Below, in pieces: positions 16,977-26,020 of a DNA stretch of 36,570 nt. Position 1 is the first letter of the stretch. Every line of letters starts with the position of its first letter. Source of the stretch: Bacteroidota bacterium (lineage in GTDB: Bacteria; Bacteroidota; Bacteroidia; Bacteroidales; GCA-2748055). The DNA is taken from contig JAIFNN010000136.1 in NCBI GenBank assembly GCA_020047715.1, forward strand, positions 1 to 36,570, given 5' to 3'. Below the pieces are notes generated by a model that was given only the letters and a program-made list of their open reading frames with translations, did not search any database and was not told where the DNA came from. The translations under genes and the position numbers were made by a program.

Positions 16977-17744
16977 CTACCGAAGTTTTTCGAGAACTTT
17001 CTGAGCTATATCGGAGTGAGAACTGTTATCTGAAATAATTTCCTGAAGAAGGGCTTTCGCTGTCTCATTATTATTGATCCTTACGTAACACAACGCAAGG
17101 TAAAACTTCGCGTTCTCGTGGACGAAACTGTATGGCTGGGTGAGAATATATTCGAAAGAAGTAATTGCACTCTGAAACTCATTCAGGTACATGTAACATA
17201 GACCGTTGTAAAATCGGGCATCCTGGTTTTCAGAATCTTCGCTGAGCACCATCTTGAATTGTTGCGAAGCATCAGAGTAATTTCCCCGGGTGTAGAGCTG
17301 AATCCCATATTCAAGTCTTTTTTTACCTGCTTCAAACTGCGCGTGGCTGCGGAGTGTAAGGTTAGTGGAATAGGTAACCATGTACTTTTCAAAAATAGCC
17401 TGGTTGGACTCCTTTTTAACAGCAACAAAATAGAACAACAGGCTAAGTGTCGATATTAATGTGGCTGAAACAGCTACTAGCCATTTCTTGTTGAGTTTCC
17501 GAGCAGATGGGGGCGCTTTTTCTGTTTTTTCAGCAGGCAATTCTTTAAACTCAGCATAGACTTGGCTAAGTTTCTTTCTGAATCTCTCCTCATCACGTGA
17601 GGCCACGATCCTATCAAGGGATCGATAGAGATCCAGCTCTTGAACTAATTCAGGATCTTTCTGTAAATCCTCCCTGAATTCTTTCAGCTCATTTTCACTC
17701 ATTTTACCATCTAGGTACTTTTGTATCCTGCTGATTGAGTTCAT
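16977..17744 (-). CDS. anti-sigma-factor-like membrane protein with TPR domain
   Basis: A 255-residue protein. Residues 1-80 are charged and helical (IQKYLDGKMSENELKEF, a layout common at the N-terminus of anti-sigma factors), without a zinc-binding HxxxCxxC motif. One membrane helix spans about 90-109 (WLVAVSATLISTLSLLFYFVAV). The outer part has TPR-like repeats from about 140 (EYGIQLYTRGNYSDASQQF, then ARFYNGLCYMYLNEFQSAITSF, then AKFYLALCYVRINNNETAKALL). Its start overlaps the sigma factor gene by 41 bases. A second ATG at 17702, one base past the sigma stop, is possible, but the KYLDG part upstream looks conserved. Likely it sequesters the neighbouring sigma factor at the membrane; this is inference. 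Confidence 0.7.
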   Translation of the reverse strand: MNSISRIQKYLDGKMSENELKEFREDLQKDPELVQELDLYRSLDRIVASRDEERFRKKLSQVYAEFKELPAEKTEKAPPSARKLNKKWLVAVSATLISTLSLLFYFVAVKKESNQAIFEKYMVTYSTNLTLRSHAQFEAGKKRLEYGIQLYTRGNYSDASQQFKMVLSEDSENQDARFYNGLCYMYLNEFQSAITSFEYILTQPYSFVHENAKFYLALCYVRINNNETAKALLQEIISDNSSHSDIAQKVLEKLR

Positions 17745-18309
17745 CCTTTAATTCTTTGAATCTTGGGTTATTCCATACTGCCTTGAATAATCGAGATTTG
17801 CATTTTGATTTGCGATTCATGGTGTACTGATCACTGGCATATCCCATTATTGACGTTGAAATACTAATGGGTGTTTCTTTGTTATGAAGGTCAAGTATTT
17901 TTCTGCATTCTTCATTAAGTTCATTATAGTGCTCCAGAATAAGCTTGCGCTTTTCCATTTTTACATAATCCTCAAGAAGATCTATGTCGCCAGGCAATAA
18001 TTCAACATCTTCCACAGTAGTCCCAAAATATTTTCTCTTTCGTTCCAACTCCTTCAGCCATAAAAACTTCACCACTCCAATCAGGTATGAGCCAAAGGAA
18101 GATTTAATGCTTAGGGTATTCTTCTTTATTTTGAGGTAAATCAAAACAAGAGCGTCCTGAAACACATCCTCGGCTTCAAAAATATTCCCGCTATTTTCCA
18201 TAATAAAATGGCGGGCCTGAGGAAAATAGATTTTATAAATTTCAAGCAATACCGCACGGTCTTCTTTCCGAATGGAATCGATTAGATTGTATTGCTCGTA
18301 AGGGTTCAT
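17704..18309 (-). CDS. ECF-type RNA polymerase sigma factor
   Basis: A 201-residue sigma-70 family protein of the ECF type. Region 2 runs from about 20 to 95: YKIYFPQARHFIMENSGN, then EAEDVFQDALVLIYLKIKK, then SSFGSYLIGVVKFLWLKELERKRK. Region 4 lies at about 125-180 and includes ECRKILDLHNKETPISIS followed by SIMGYASDQYTMNRKSKCKSRL, the DNA-binding helix-turn-helix. It should direct RNA polymerase to a small regulon. The 41-base overlap with the TPR anti-sigma-like gene suggests translational coupling and a sigma/anti-sigma pair. The inducing signal cannot be read from the sequence. Confidence 0.88.
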   Translation of the reverse strand: MNPYEQYNLIDSIRKEDRAVLLEIYKIYFPQARHFIMENSGNIFEAEDVFQDALVLIYLKIKKNTLSIKSSFGSYLIGVVKFLWLKELERKRKYFGTTVEDVELLPGDIDLLEDYVKMEKRKLILEHYNELNEECRKILDLHNKETPISISTSIMGYASDQYTMNRKSKCKSRLFKAVWNNPRFKELKDELNQQDTKVPRW

Positions 18310-18374
18310 TTAAAATAACGCAATTATTAATTCTCTAAAAGTATAAATAAAACATTACGCCCTCAAAAAAAGCA

Positions 18375-21236
18375 TCATTTTTTATATAAACCTATGGGGG
18401 TGCAGGAACAAACAAGGTTCCTGTCGCCAAAAGCATCATCGAGCCTTGCCACAGAAGGCCAGAATTTGTTTTCAGCTATCCATTTCAGGGGATAAGCAGC
18501 TTTATGGCGTGGGTATGAATGTTTCCAGTCGTCGGAACTAACCTCAAATGCAGTGTGGGGTGCATTTTTAAGCACGTTGTCAACTGTGTCGGCTGTTCCG
18601 TTTGCCACCTCATTGATTTCTGAAAGAATGGAATCCATGGCATCAACAAACCTGTCGAGTTCGGCTTTCGATTCACTTTCTGTAGGTTCAACCATTAAAG
18701 TCCCGTGCACGGGGAACGAAAGGGTTGGCGCATGAAAACCATAATCCATAAGCCTTTTTGCCATATCTGTCTCGGAAATTCCGGCAAGGGGTTTGAACCC
18801 TCTGCAATCGAGAATCATCTCGTGTGCTACTCTCCCGTTTTCATTGCTGTAGAGAATCTGGAATTTGTCCTTCAGACATGCGGCAAGGTAATTTGCATTC
18901 AGAATAGCTACTTTAGTAGCCATGGTAAGTCCTTCACCACCCAGCATTTTAATGTATGCATGCGAAATCGTGAGTATGCTTGCACTTCCATAAGGGGCGG
19001 CTGAAACCGCCTGAATTCCATTAATTCCTCCCGTTGCCATAACGGGGTGCGATGGAAGGAATTCCACCAGGTGAGCAGCCACTGCAATAGGCCCAACACC
19101 CGGGCCTCCTCCCCCGTGAGGAATAGCAAAAGTTTTATGAAGGCAAACATCCGCACCAATCAGAGCCGGATTGGTAAGACCTACCTGTGCATTCATATTG
19201 GCACCGTCCATATAAACCTGACCGCCTTTTAGGTGGATCAGATCGATCATGCTTTTTACCGATTCCTCGAAAACCCCATGGGTAGAGGGATAGGTGATCA
19301 TAAACCCTGCAAGATTGTCTTTGTGAAGTTCGGCTTGTTGCTCAAGTGACTCGAAGTTTACATTTCCCCGTTCGTCGCAGTCTACCACCACCACTTCCAT
19401 ACCTGCCATCACTGCACTTGCAGGATTTGTACCATGAGCAGAGGCAGGTATAAGCACAATGTTTCGATGGGCTTCTCCCCGGCTCTCGTGAAATGCCCGG
19501 ATAACCATAAGTCCGGCATACTCGCCTGCTGCTCCTGAGTTGGGCTGAAAAGAAACGGCATCAAAACCGGTAATCTCCCTGAGATCATTCCCCAATTCAT
19601 TGAAAAGCTGCTGATAACCCTCAACCTGATCGATGGGAACAAAAGGATGAATTGACGAGAACTCCGGCCAAAGGAAAGCCATCAGCTGTGAAGCCGCATT
19701 GAGCTTCATGGTGCACGAACCCAATGAAATCATAGAGTGCGTGAGTGAAAAATCTTTTCGCTCAAGCATCTTGATATACCTCATGAGTTCGGTTTCAGAA
19801 CGATACTTGTGAAAAACCTCAGCGCTCAGAAAGACCGATTTCCTTGAGAGTTCAACAGGAAACTGATAGCCGGTTGACAAATTCTGCACCGGTTCATACT
19901 TGTGCTTAACCACACGGGCAAAAACGTCGATTATCTCATTTAATTCCTCAAGGTTCAGGGTCTCATCAAGGCTTAAGCTCACAGTCTTAGAATCCGGATA
20001 ACTGAAATTCATCTCCTTCTCCAGGGCTATTTGCTTCACATCCTCAGAGCTTGCTCCTGCGGGCATTGAAAAGCTGAGCGTGTCAAAAAAGTAAGGGTTC
20101 TTTAAAACAAAGCCTAATGCCGAGATTTTTGAAGCCAGCGTTTTTGCGGCAAAATGGATGTTTGAGGCAATACGGGTCAGCCCCTCAGGTCCGTGGTAAA
20201 CCGCATACATACCAGCCATTGTAGCCAGCAAAGCCTGTGCGGTACAAATATTTGAGGTAGCCTTCTCTCTTTTAATATGCTGCTCTCTGGTTTGAAGTGC
20301 CATGCGCAAAGCAGGATTCCCGTGGCGGTCAACAGAAATGCCGATGATTCTCCCGGGCATGTTCCGCTTGAACTTGTCTTTGCACGCAAAATAGGCGGCA
20401 TGAGGTCCGCCGTATCCCAATGGAACGCCAAAACGCTGGGTGGAACCCACTACGATATCTGCATCCCACTCGCCCGGAGGGGTAAGCAACACGAGCGACA
20501 TCAGATCTGCGGCGACACCGGTAAGAATTTCCTTTGCATGCGATGCTTCTACAAACTTCCGGTAATCCCTAACTTCGCCGGTCGAATCGGGATACTGAAG
20601 CAATGCGCCAAAAAATCCCCCGTTAAAAGAAAATGTGGCGTAATCACCTGTAACGATTTCAATACCCAAAGGAATAGCCCTGGTTTGCATTACAGCAAAT
20701 GTCTGAGGGAAGAGCCTGCTGTCGGCAAAAAACTTAGCCCTGCCCTCTTTTACAGCCTCGCGGGAGCGGCAGTTAAACATCATTATCATGGCTTCGGCAG
20801 CTGCGGTGGCCTCATCGAGAAGGGATGCATTGGCAATTTCCATTCCGGTGAGTTCCATCACCATGGTTTGAAAATTCAGAAGTGCAGTGAGCCGTCCCTG
20901 CGATATCTCAGCCTGGTAAGGTGTATAGGAAGTATACCAGGAGGGGTTTTCGAGAATGTTGCGCTGTATAACGGGAAGACTGATGGTATTGTAGTATCCC
21001 ATCCCTATAAAACTGCGGTAGAGCTTGTTCTTTCTGCCGATCTCACGGATTGATTTCAAATATTCGTACTCGCTGACACCTTCAGGCAGATGCAGGGGCT
21101 TTTCCATTAGGATGGAAGAGGGAATGGTTTGCTTTATAAGATCGTCAAGACTGGCTGCACCTGTTTTCGCAAGCATTGCATCGATGTCGTTACCTGATGG
21201 GCCGTTATGACGATTGATAAACTTATCTAATATCAT
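18375..21236 (-). CDS. gcvP: glycine dehydrogenase (decarboxylating), P-protein
   Basis: A 953-residue, full-length fused P-protein of the glycine cleavage system, the PLP enzyme that decarboxylates glycine and passes the aminomethyl group to lipoyl-GcvH. The N-terminal half has FIGMGYYNTISLPVIQRNI and YTPYQAEISQGRLTALLNF. The C-terminal half has SLGSCTMKLNAASQL, FQPNSGAAGEYAGLMVIRA, SAHGTNPASAVMAGM and the PLP lysine K701 in CLHKTFAIPHGGGGPG. gcvT and gcvH are not nearby, which is common in Bacteroidota. It appears to be a single-gene unit, with 65 bases to the sigma gene and 93 to the MBL gene. Confidence 0.97.
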   Translation of the reverse strand: MILDKFINRHNGPSGNDIDAMLAKTGAASLDDLIKQTIPSSILMEKPLHLPEGVSEYEYLKSIREIGRKNKLYRSFIGMGYYNTISLPVIQRNILENPSWYTSYTPYQAEISQGRLTALLNFQTMVMELTGMEIANASLLDEATAAAEAMIMMFNCRSREAVKEGRAKFFADSRLFPQTFAVMQTRAIPLGIEIVTGDYATFSFNGGFFGALLQYPDSTGEVRDYRKFVEASHAKEILTGVAADLMSLVLLTPPGEWDADIVVGSTQRFGVPLGYGGPHAAYFACKDKFKRNMPGRIIGISVDRHGNPALRMALQTREQHIKREKATSNICTAQALLATMAGMYAVYHGPEGLTRIASNIHFAAKTLASKISALGFVLKNPYFFDTLSFSMPAGASSEDVKQIALEKEMNFSYPDSKTVSLSLDETLNLEELNEIIDVFARVVKHKYEPVQNLSTGYQFPVELSRKSVFLSAEVFHKYRSETELMRYIKMLERKDFSLTHSMISLGSCTMKLNAASQLMAFLWPEFSSIHPFVPIDQVEGYQQLFNELGNDLREITGFDAVSFQPNSGAAGEYAGLMVIRAFHESRGEAHRNIVLIPASAHGTNPASAVMAGMEVVVVDCDERGNVNFESLEQQAELHKDNLAGFMITYPSTHGVFEESVKSMIDLIHLKGGQVYMDGANMNAQVGLTNPALIGADVCLHKTFAIPHGGGGPGVGPIAVAAHLVEFLPSHPVMATGGINGIQAVSAAPYGSASILTISHAYIKMLGGEGLTMATKVAILNANYLAACLKDKFQILYSNENGRVAHEMILDCRGFKPLAGISETDMAKRLMDYGFHAPTLSFPVHGTLMVEPTESESKAELDRFVDAMDSILSEINEVANGTADTVDNVLKNAPHTAFEVSSDDWKHSYPRHKAAYPLKWIAENKFWPSVARLDDAFGDRNLVCSCTPIGLYKK

Positions 21237-21329
21237 GATAGTGTGTTATTTGTATTTTTAAACGATTTCTTGTATGATGGTTCACAAAATTAATATCTTA
21301 GTTTAAGACGCTGCCGTAGGCCTGTATGT

Positions 21330-21977
21330 TTAAGAACTCCTGTTCAGAAAAGGATTGTGGTCAATCTCTTTTCCAATGCTGGTCTCAGATCCATGCCCCG
21401 GGAACACCCTGGTATCGCGGGGTAAAACAAGGATTTTTTTTTGGATACTGTCGATAAGCTGGGTGTAATTGCCCCCGGGAAGGTCAGTGCGGCCAATACT
21501 CCCGTCGAAAAGCACATCCCCTGTGATAAGAATCCCGGCTTCTGCAGAGTAATAAACCAGAGAGCCGGGAGAATGCCCGGGAGTATGAAAAGCCTTGATC
21601 TCCGAGGAACCGAATTGGTAAGTGTCGCCATCAATAAGCCAGGCAGCGGGCTCCGGAGGTGTCTCTACCTGAAAGCCAAATGAACGCCCATACACACCTG
21701 CCTGATCGAGTAAAGGCTTATCGCTCTGATGCATCAGCAAGCCAATGGAATACTTGTCACAAACTCTGCGGGTACCTGTCAGATGGTCCACATGTCCATG
21801 GGTATTTAGAACGGCCATGGGCTTGAGCGATTCCTCGCGGATAAACCCAAAAAGTTGGTCAAATTCATGATCGTGATAACAGGAAGCATCGATTATAAGG
21901 CATTCGCGGGTTTCGTCGTAAAGCACGAAGGTATTGACCTGAAACGGATTGAATGAAAAAGATTTTATTTGGACCAT
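21330..21977 (-). CDS. MBL-fold metallo-hydrolase (glyoxalase II-like)
   Basis: A 215-residue metallo-beta-lactamase-fold hydrolase. Metal ligands visible are H60-x-H62-x-D64-H65 (NTHGHVDHLTG), the histidine in FHTPGHSPGSLVYY (about 134), the aspartate in ILITGDVLFDGSIGRTDLPGG and the late histidine in FPGHGSETSIG. The TGDVLF-x-SIGRTDL-PGG motif is typical of the short hydroxyacylglutathione-hydrolase-like group (COG0491) common in bacteria. It lacks the C-terminal extension with the glutathione-binding residues of true GloB, so the thioester substrate is uncertain. It is on the same strand as pcm and gcvP, with over 90-base gaps each side. Confidence 0.85.
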   Translation of the reverse strand: MVQIKSFSFNPFQVNTFVLYDETRECLIIDASCYHDHEFDQLFGFIREESLKPMAVLNTHGHVDHLTGTRRVCDKYSIGLLMHQSDKPLLDQAGVYGRSFGFQVETPPEPAAWLIDGDTYQFGSSEIKAFHTPGHSPGSLVYYSAEAGILITGDVLFDGSIGRTDLPGGNYTQLIDSIQKKILVLPRDTRVFPGHGSETSIGKEIDHNPFLNRSS

Positions 21978-22094
21978 TGTTCTTGCTGATTTCTAATGCG
22001 TTTGATTCCGAATGTGTATTTGCCCGACGCAGCCCATGCAATTATTGTTTTACTGTGCCTGAACTTTAGAATTGAACATCCCCCGGTAAAAAAT

Positions 22095-22739
22095 TTATCC
22101 TGCTTTCCCTTTTAAAAGGGGAACAAAAGCGAAGGCCCCATGTTCAGTGCGAACAAAAGAACTTTCCGATTCCCTGACAATTTTAACCATCGACTGCCCT
22201 TTATCGCCCCCAACGGGAATCACGAGCACACCTCCCACTTTAAGCTGCTCCAACAACTTTTGGGGAACTTCCGGGGCTGCTGCGGTGACAAGAATTTTAT
22301 CATAGGGCTGGTAGGAAGGAACTCCCTCATAGCCATCCCCATAAAAAAAATGTGGTTTATAGCCGAGCATTTTCAATGTAGACTGCGCTCGCATAAACAG
22401 GTCGCGTTGCCTCTCGATGGTGTAAACCTTGGCCCCCATTTCCAGCAGAACCGCGGCCTGGTAACCAGATCCTGTGCCAACTTCAAGGACCTTCTCCATG
22501 GGCTTGATTTCCAACAGAGAAGATTGGAAAGCGACCGTATAAGGCTGGGAGATTGTCTGCCCCGAACCAATCGGAAAGGCTTGGTCGCTATAGGAAAAGT
22601 TTATGAAGCTGCTGTCCATAAATAAATGCCGCGGAACCTTGTTAATTGCAGATAAAACAGCAACATCGCTAATACCTTTGCTTTTGACTAGTTCCACCAG
22701 TTTTTTCCTTAGCCCTTTATGCTGAAAGGAATCTTCCAT
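22095..22739 (-). CDS. pcm: protein-L-isoaspartate O-methyltransferase
   Basis: A 214-residue SAM-dependent methyltransferase that starts repair of isoaspartyl residues in aged proteins. Family signatures are VPRHLFMD (36-42), QAFPIGSGQTISQPYTVAFQ (53-72), the SAM-binding VLEVGTGSGYQAAVL (84-98) and VYTIERQRDL. The C-terminal strand includes GVLVIPVGG. Length matches the bacterial enzyme. It is divergent from the Gfo/Idh-like gene at 22866; a minus-strand TAAATTTG box at 22765-22772, 26 bases upstream of the start, is a candidate -7 element. The Ser/Thr-rich survival partner SurE is not adjacent. Confidence 0.93.
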   Translation of the reverse strand: MEDSFQHKGLRKKLVELVKSKGISDVAVLSAINKVPRHLFMDSSFINFSYSDQAFPIGSGQTISQPYTVAFQSSLLEIKPMEKVLEVGTGSGYQAAVLLEMGAKVYTIERQRDLFMRAQSTLKMLGYKPHFFYGDGYEGVPSYQPYDKILVTAAAPEVPQKLLEQLKVGGVLVIPVGGDKGQSMVKIVRESESSFVRTEHGAFAFVPLLKGKAG

Positions 22740-22838
22740 ATCTGAATTGTAATATTCGTGAATGCAAATTTAACTTTATCAACAGAATTAGTTGAAAAGT
22801 CAGTCATCATTTTATAGCAACCTTATTAACAATTGGCT

Positions 22839-22846
22839 TATGTTTG
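22839..22846 (+). promoter_or_regulatory. -7 box for the Gfo/Idh-like gene
   Basis: TATGTTTG at 22839-22846 matches TAnnTTTG and lies 19 bases before the ATG at 22866. It rules out the in-frame TTG at 22833 as the real start, since that codon would be upstream of the transcription start. The facing pcm promoter is on the other strand within about 70 bases. Confidence 0.5.
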
Positions 22847-22865
22847 CAACCATACACTACATACG

Positions 22866-23780
22866 ATGATTCGTGCAGGAGTTTTTGGTTCGGGTGAGAT
22901 TTTGGAAAATGCGCTGGAACTGCTTCGGCAGCACAACGGGTTTCTGATTACCGGGTGCTACAGTGGCGGATCGATCGTTAATAAACATTCCGTTATACAG
23001 CATTACCTTATGCCGGAAGGGTTGATTTCTGTTTCTGAGGCACTTATTATCACAAATAATCCCGGCGATTTTCAAGATATTATCCCCCTTGTGCTGAAAA
23101 GCTCACGGCATCTTTTGATTTTCCCCGACTATTCTTTATCGTTTTATCAAGTGGACAGTATGCTTAAGCTTGCCGAAGAGGCCGGGGTGGTTTTCTATTT
23201 GCATCAGGATGGGATAAAGGAATGGATGAAGGATATCGCTCAGAAATATTGCGGGAAGCCCGAGTTTATTCAAGTCTACAGCTATATCAACAAACTCCAT
23301 TTGAACCAGGGCAACACTATTTTCAATGCCCTATACAAGGCCGTTACAGGCGTAATCAAGCTCAACCCCATTAACCTCAGGAAATTCCATACCAACCTGG
23401 TTCCTTATTGCTCTCCGGATCCGCTGATGACAAATGTAAGACTGGAATTTGAAAACGGCACATCTGCGAATATTACAATCAACAGCTTTTTTGAAAGGAA
23501 CGACACGAAAATCGAAGTGTTCCGAAACGATTGCGAAGCAATTATTGATCCGATATTGATGGAACTGAGTATTGTAAACAAGAATCCAAATTCTTCCCGA
23601 ACTTTCAAAAACCCTTCCGACGAGAAAACCAGCGTTTTCAGTGAAGGTTTGGACGGTTTTGCTTTACGGTTGTTCTCGCCGGGATTAAACACCGACCCCT
23701 TCGAATCGGGAATTATTGCCCACAAAACCGCTACAAAAATCATTAATAAGTTCATTCCATACCCGGTAAGAAGCGTATAA
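22866..23780 (+). CDS. Gfo/Idh/MocA-like protein lacking the EKP lysine
   Basis: A 304-residue protein with a Rossmann-like N-terminus (IRAGVFGSGEILENALELL, residues 2-20) and the fold order of the Gfo/Idh/MocA oxidoreductases. The helix after the usual EKP motif is kept (MLKLAEEAGVVFYLH, about 99-113), so the position where the family has VEKP can be aligned; here it reads IFPD (HLLIFPDYSLSF). The lysine that takes part in hydride transfer is therefore missing, and the dinucleotide-binding glycines are reduced to GxxGSG. The C-terminal domain has weak similarity to the family beta-sheet domain. It may be a non-catalytic sugar-nucleotide-binding or regulatory protein. Next to it on the same strand is a sugar transferase of polysaccharide synthesis. 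Family call is moderate; function unknown. Confidence 0.6.
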   Translation: MIRAGVFGSGEILENALELLRQHNGFLITGCYSGGSIVNKHSVIQHYLMPEGLISVSEALIITNNPGDFQDIIPLVLKSSRHLLIFPDYSLSFYQVDSMLKLAEEAGVVFYLHQDGIKEWMKDIAQKYCGKPEFIQVYSYINKLHLNQGNTIFNALYKAVTGVIKLNPINLRKFHTNLVPYCSPDPLMTNVRLEFENGTSANITINSFFERNDTKIEVFRNDCEAIIDPILMELSIVNKNPNSSRTFKNPSDEKTSVFSEGLDGFALRLFSPGLNTDPFESGIIAHKTATKIINKFIPYPVRSV

Positions 23781-23881
23781 ACTTTTTTATTCTGCAAATG
23801 CAATCCCCTGTCGTCTATCCTTTTATTCTCAAGAGCATATTATCTGCGCAGTTTTTCGGAAGCAGTTCAAACAATAATACC

Positions 23882-23889
23882 TAATTTTG
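23882..23889 (+). promoter_or_regulatory. -7 box for the sugar transferase gene
   Basis: TAATTTTG at 23882-23889 matches TAnnTTTG, 27 bases ahead of the ATG at 23917. No clear -33 TTG at 19-21 bases. It lies in a 136-base gap after the Gfo/Idh-like gene, so the sugar transferase probably has its own start of transcription. Confidence 0.4.
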
Positions 23890-23916
23890 AACGTTTGCAA
23901 AACACTACGCCCTTCT

Positions 23917-25332
23917 ATGAATAAGAAAAAACAGGTTTTACGCTACCTTATTTCCGATTTTCTGAGTGCATCAGCTGCCTGGACACTTTTTCATATCTTC
24001 AGAAAAGAATATATCGAGCCGATGAAATTTGGCTATGATATCCCTCTCACCTTCAGCGATCGATTCTTTCTAGGGCTATTCATAATACCTACCTTCTGGA
24101 TTCTGTTTTATTATCTTACCGGCTTTTACAAGAACATTTACCGGCACTCCAGAACCGATGATTTTTTGAGAACATTTGTGCAGAGCCTGTCGGGAGTGCT
24201 GATTCTTTTCTTCCTGCTGCTCCTCGATGATGAAATTCAATCCTACAAAAATTACTATCTTCTCTTTACTGCATTGTTTGGGCTTCACTTTTTCATTACG
24301 CTAATCCCCCGGCTTGTCCTAACCTCCAAAACAGTAAAAAAAGTCCATAACAAAGAAATTGGCTTTAACACCCTGATTATCGGAAGCAATCAGCAAGCAG
24401 TCGATATTTATCAGGAATTAACAGAATCAACCTCCTCTCCCGGAAATAAGTTTGTTGGTTTTGTAAGTCTGCAGAAACAGGACAATTGTCATTTATCGGA
24501 GTTTATTCCTAATCTGGGCACAATTAAAGATCTTGAACACACAATTGAGCAGCAAAAGATTGAAGAGGTCATTATTGCCCTCGACAGCTCCGAGCACAAC
24601 CAGATCAGTAAAATTATCAACCAGCTAGGTATGTGCAACGTGATTATCAAAGCTATTCCCGACATGTACGACATCCTTACCGGGAAGGTTAAAATGGATC
24701 ACCTGTTCGGCACTCCTCTAATTCAGCTTTCGAAAGATCTGATGCCGGTTTGGCAAAGCAACCTGAAACAGCTGCTCGACATTGGCCTGTCGTTGTTTGC
24801 CCTAACGATTTCCTCCCCCTTGATTCTTGTATTAGCTCTGGGAGTGAAACTCAGCTCAAAGGGGCCGGTGTTTTACAGCCATGAGAGGATTGGTCGCTAT
24901 GGGAAACCCTTCCAGATTTATAAATTCCGCTCGATGCGAACCGATGCGGAAAAAAACGGACCGGAACTTTCCAGCAAGGAAGATAGCCGTCTTACCAACC
25001 TGGGCCGTTTTATGAGGAAATACCGCTTGGATGAGATCCCGAACTTTTTCAATGTGCTCAAGGGAGAAATGTCGCTCGTTGGTCCCAGGCCTGAACGACA
25101 GTTCTTTATCGATCAGATCGTTAAGAAAGCGCCGCACTACAGTCATCTTCATAAGGTAAAACCCGGAATAACTTCATGGGGACAGGTGAAATACGGCTAT
25201 GCGGAAAACGTTGATCAGATGGTGAAACGCCTACGCTACGACATCCTCTATATCGAAAACATGTCGCTTTTTGTGGATTTCAAAATTCTGTTCTATACGG
25301 TTCTTACTATTATCAGAGGCCGCGGAGTCTAA
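23917..25332 (+). CDS. polyprenyl-phosphate sugar-1-phosphate transferase (WcaJ type)
   Basis: A 471-residue initiating glycosyltransferase that moves a sugar-1-phosphate from a nucleotide sugar to undecaprenyl phosphate at the cytoplasmic face of the inner membrane. The N-terminus has four membrane helices within about 1-140, then a CoA/Rossmann-like domain starting NTLIIGSNQQAVDIYQEL. The C-terminal catalytic bacterial sugar-transferase domain follows (about 280-471), with a reentrant membrane helix (LFALTISSPLILVLALGVKL), KFRSMRTDAE, YRLDEIPNFFNVLKGEMS, LVGPRPER and the late KPGITSWGQV. This is the WcaJ/PssA/CpsE family. The ATG at 23917 was preferred over an upstream in-frame TTG. It likely starts a surface polysaccharide whose other genes are elsewhere. 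Confidence 0.9.
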   Translation: MNKKKQVLRYLISDFLSASAAWTLFHIFRKEYIEPMKFGYDIPLTFSDRFFLGLFIIPTFWILFYYLTGFYKNIYRHSRTDDFLRTFVQSLSGVLILFFLLLLDDEIQSYKNYYLLFTALFGLHFFITLIPRLVLTSKTVKKVHNKEIGFNTLIIGSNQQAVDIYQELTESTSSPGNKFVGFVSLQKQDNCHLSEFIPNLGTIKDLEHTIEQQKIEEVIIALDSSEHNQISKIINQLGMCNVIIKAIPDMYDILTGKVKMDHLFGTPLIQLSKDLMPVWQSNLKQLLDIGLSLFALTISSPLILVLALGVKLSSKGPVFYSHERIGRYGKPFQIYKFRSMRTDAEKNGPELSSKEDSRLTNLGRFMRKYRLDEIPNFFNVLKGEMSLVGPRPERQFFIDQIVKKAPHYSHLHKVKPGITSWGQVKYGYAENVDQMVKRLRYDILYIENMSLFVDFKILFYTVLTIIRGRGV

Positions 25333-25337
25333 GCACA

Positions 25338-25928
25338 TTATTTCAGGGGATGTGCGGAGAGCACTTGATAAATAGGCCCTTCCGGAGTGGTTATGCTTTG
25401 GTAGAAAAGTATCTCCTCTACCTTTACCCTTAAAAATTGGGTGCCTGCATATTTTCCGATAAGTTCCGACAAGTTCTGCAGATCATCAATTTTCCTCATT
25501 CTTCCAATAGTAAGGTGAGGCTTAAACATTTCCCGGGAATCGAGTTTAAGAACCGGAAACAATTCCTCATCAGTAAGCCGTTTTAAATTAGCAAGTTCAA
25601 AAGAGCTGTTTACCCCAAGCCACAAAACTCTCGGGCGATGGATCGTGCGAAAAACCCCGAGTCCCGAAACGGAAAAACCAAAAGGTTTTGCCTGCATCGC
25701 AATCCTGTTGAGAGCTTGCTGCACCGGTGCAATCTGCTCGGGGGAAGTATCGCCGATAAACAAGAGTGTAACATGAAAGTTAGCTGTCCGGTTCCATACG
25801 ATTGCCTCATCTCTCAAAGCCTTGCGAATTTCCGCCAGCAATTCTTCAGCCGCCTTGTCGGGCTTAACCTTAACCGCAACAAATGTCCTTATCGTTTTCG
25901 ATATATGCCTTTCAGCAGCATCCATCAC
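25338..25928 (-). CDS. thpR: RNA 2',3'-cyclic phosphodiesterase (2H family)
   Basis: A 196-residue member of the 2H phosphodiesterase superfamily (LigT/ThpR). The two catalytic motifs are HVTL at 52-55 and HLTI at 138-141, about 85 residues apart as expected. The RTFVAVKV start and the FRTIHRPRVLWLGV strand are typical. It hydrolyses 2',3'-cyclic phosphate ends of RNA to 2'-phosphates; the RNA ligation seen in vitro for LigT is weak. It converges on the sugar transferase gene with only 5 bases between stop codons. The downstream cellular substrate is not known. Confidence 0.9.
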   Translation of the reverse strand: MMDAAERHISKTIRTFVAVKVKPDKAAEELLAEIRKALRDEAIVWNRTANFHVTLLFIGDTSPEQIAPVQQALNRIAMQAKPFGFSVSGLGVFRTIHRPRVLWLGVNSSFELANLKRLTDEELFPVLKLDSREMFKPHLTIGRMRKIDDLQNLSELIGKYAGTQFLRVKVEEILFYQSITTPEGPIYQVLSAHPLK

Positions 25929-26020
25929 TTGACTAACTTGAATTATTAAACTAACTTACATTCGTTTTGTGCAATAACCAAAAATTTGCTCATAATTGTC
26001 AACCCAAATTATACCGAATC

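Noticed and set aside
20277-21053. A 258-codon plus-strand frame inside gcvP
   Set aside because: Shadow of gcvP; rich in Cys/His/Gly from antisense codons and without a recognisable domain.
22107-22123. CCCTTTTAAAAGGGG palindrome as pcm terminator
   Set aside because: Lies inside the coding sequence, has no loop and no U-tract in position.
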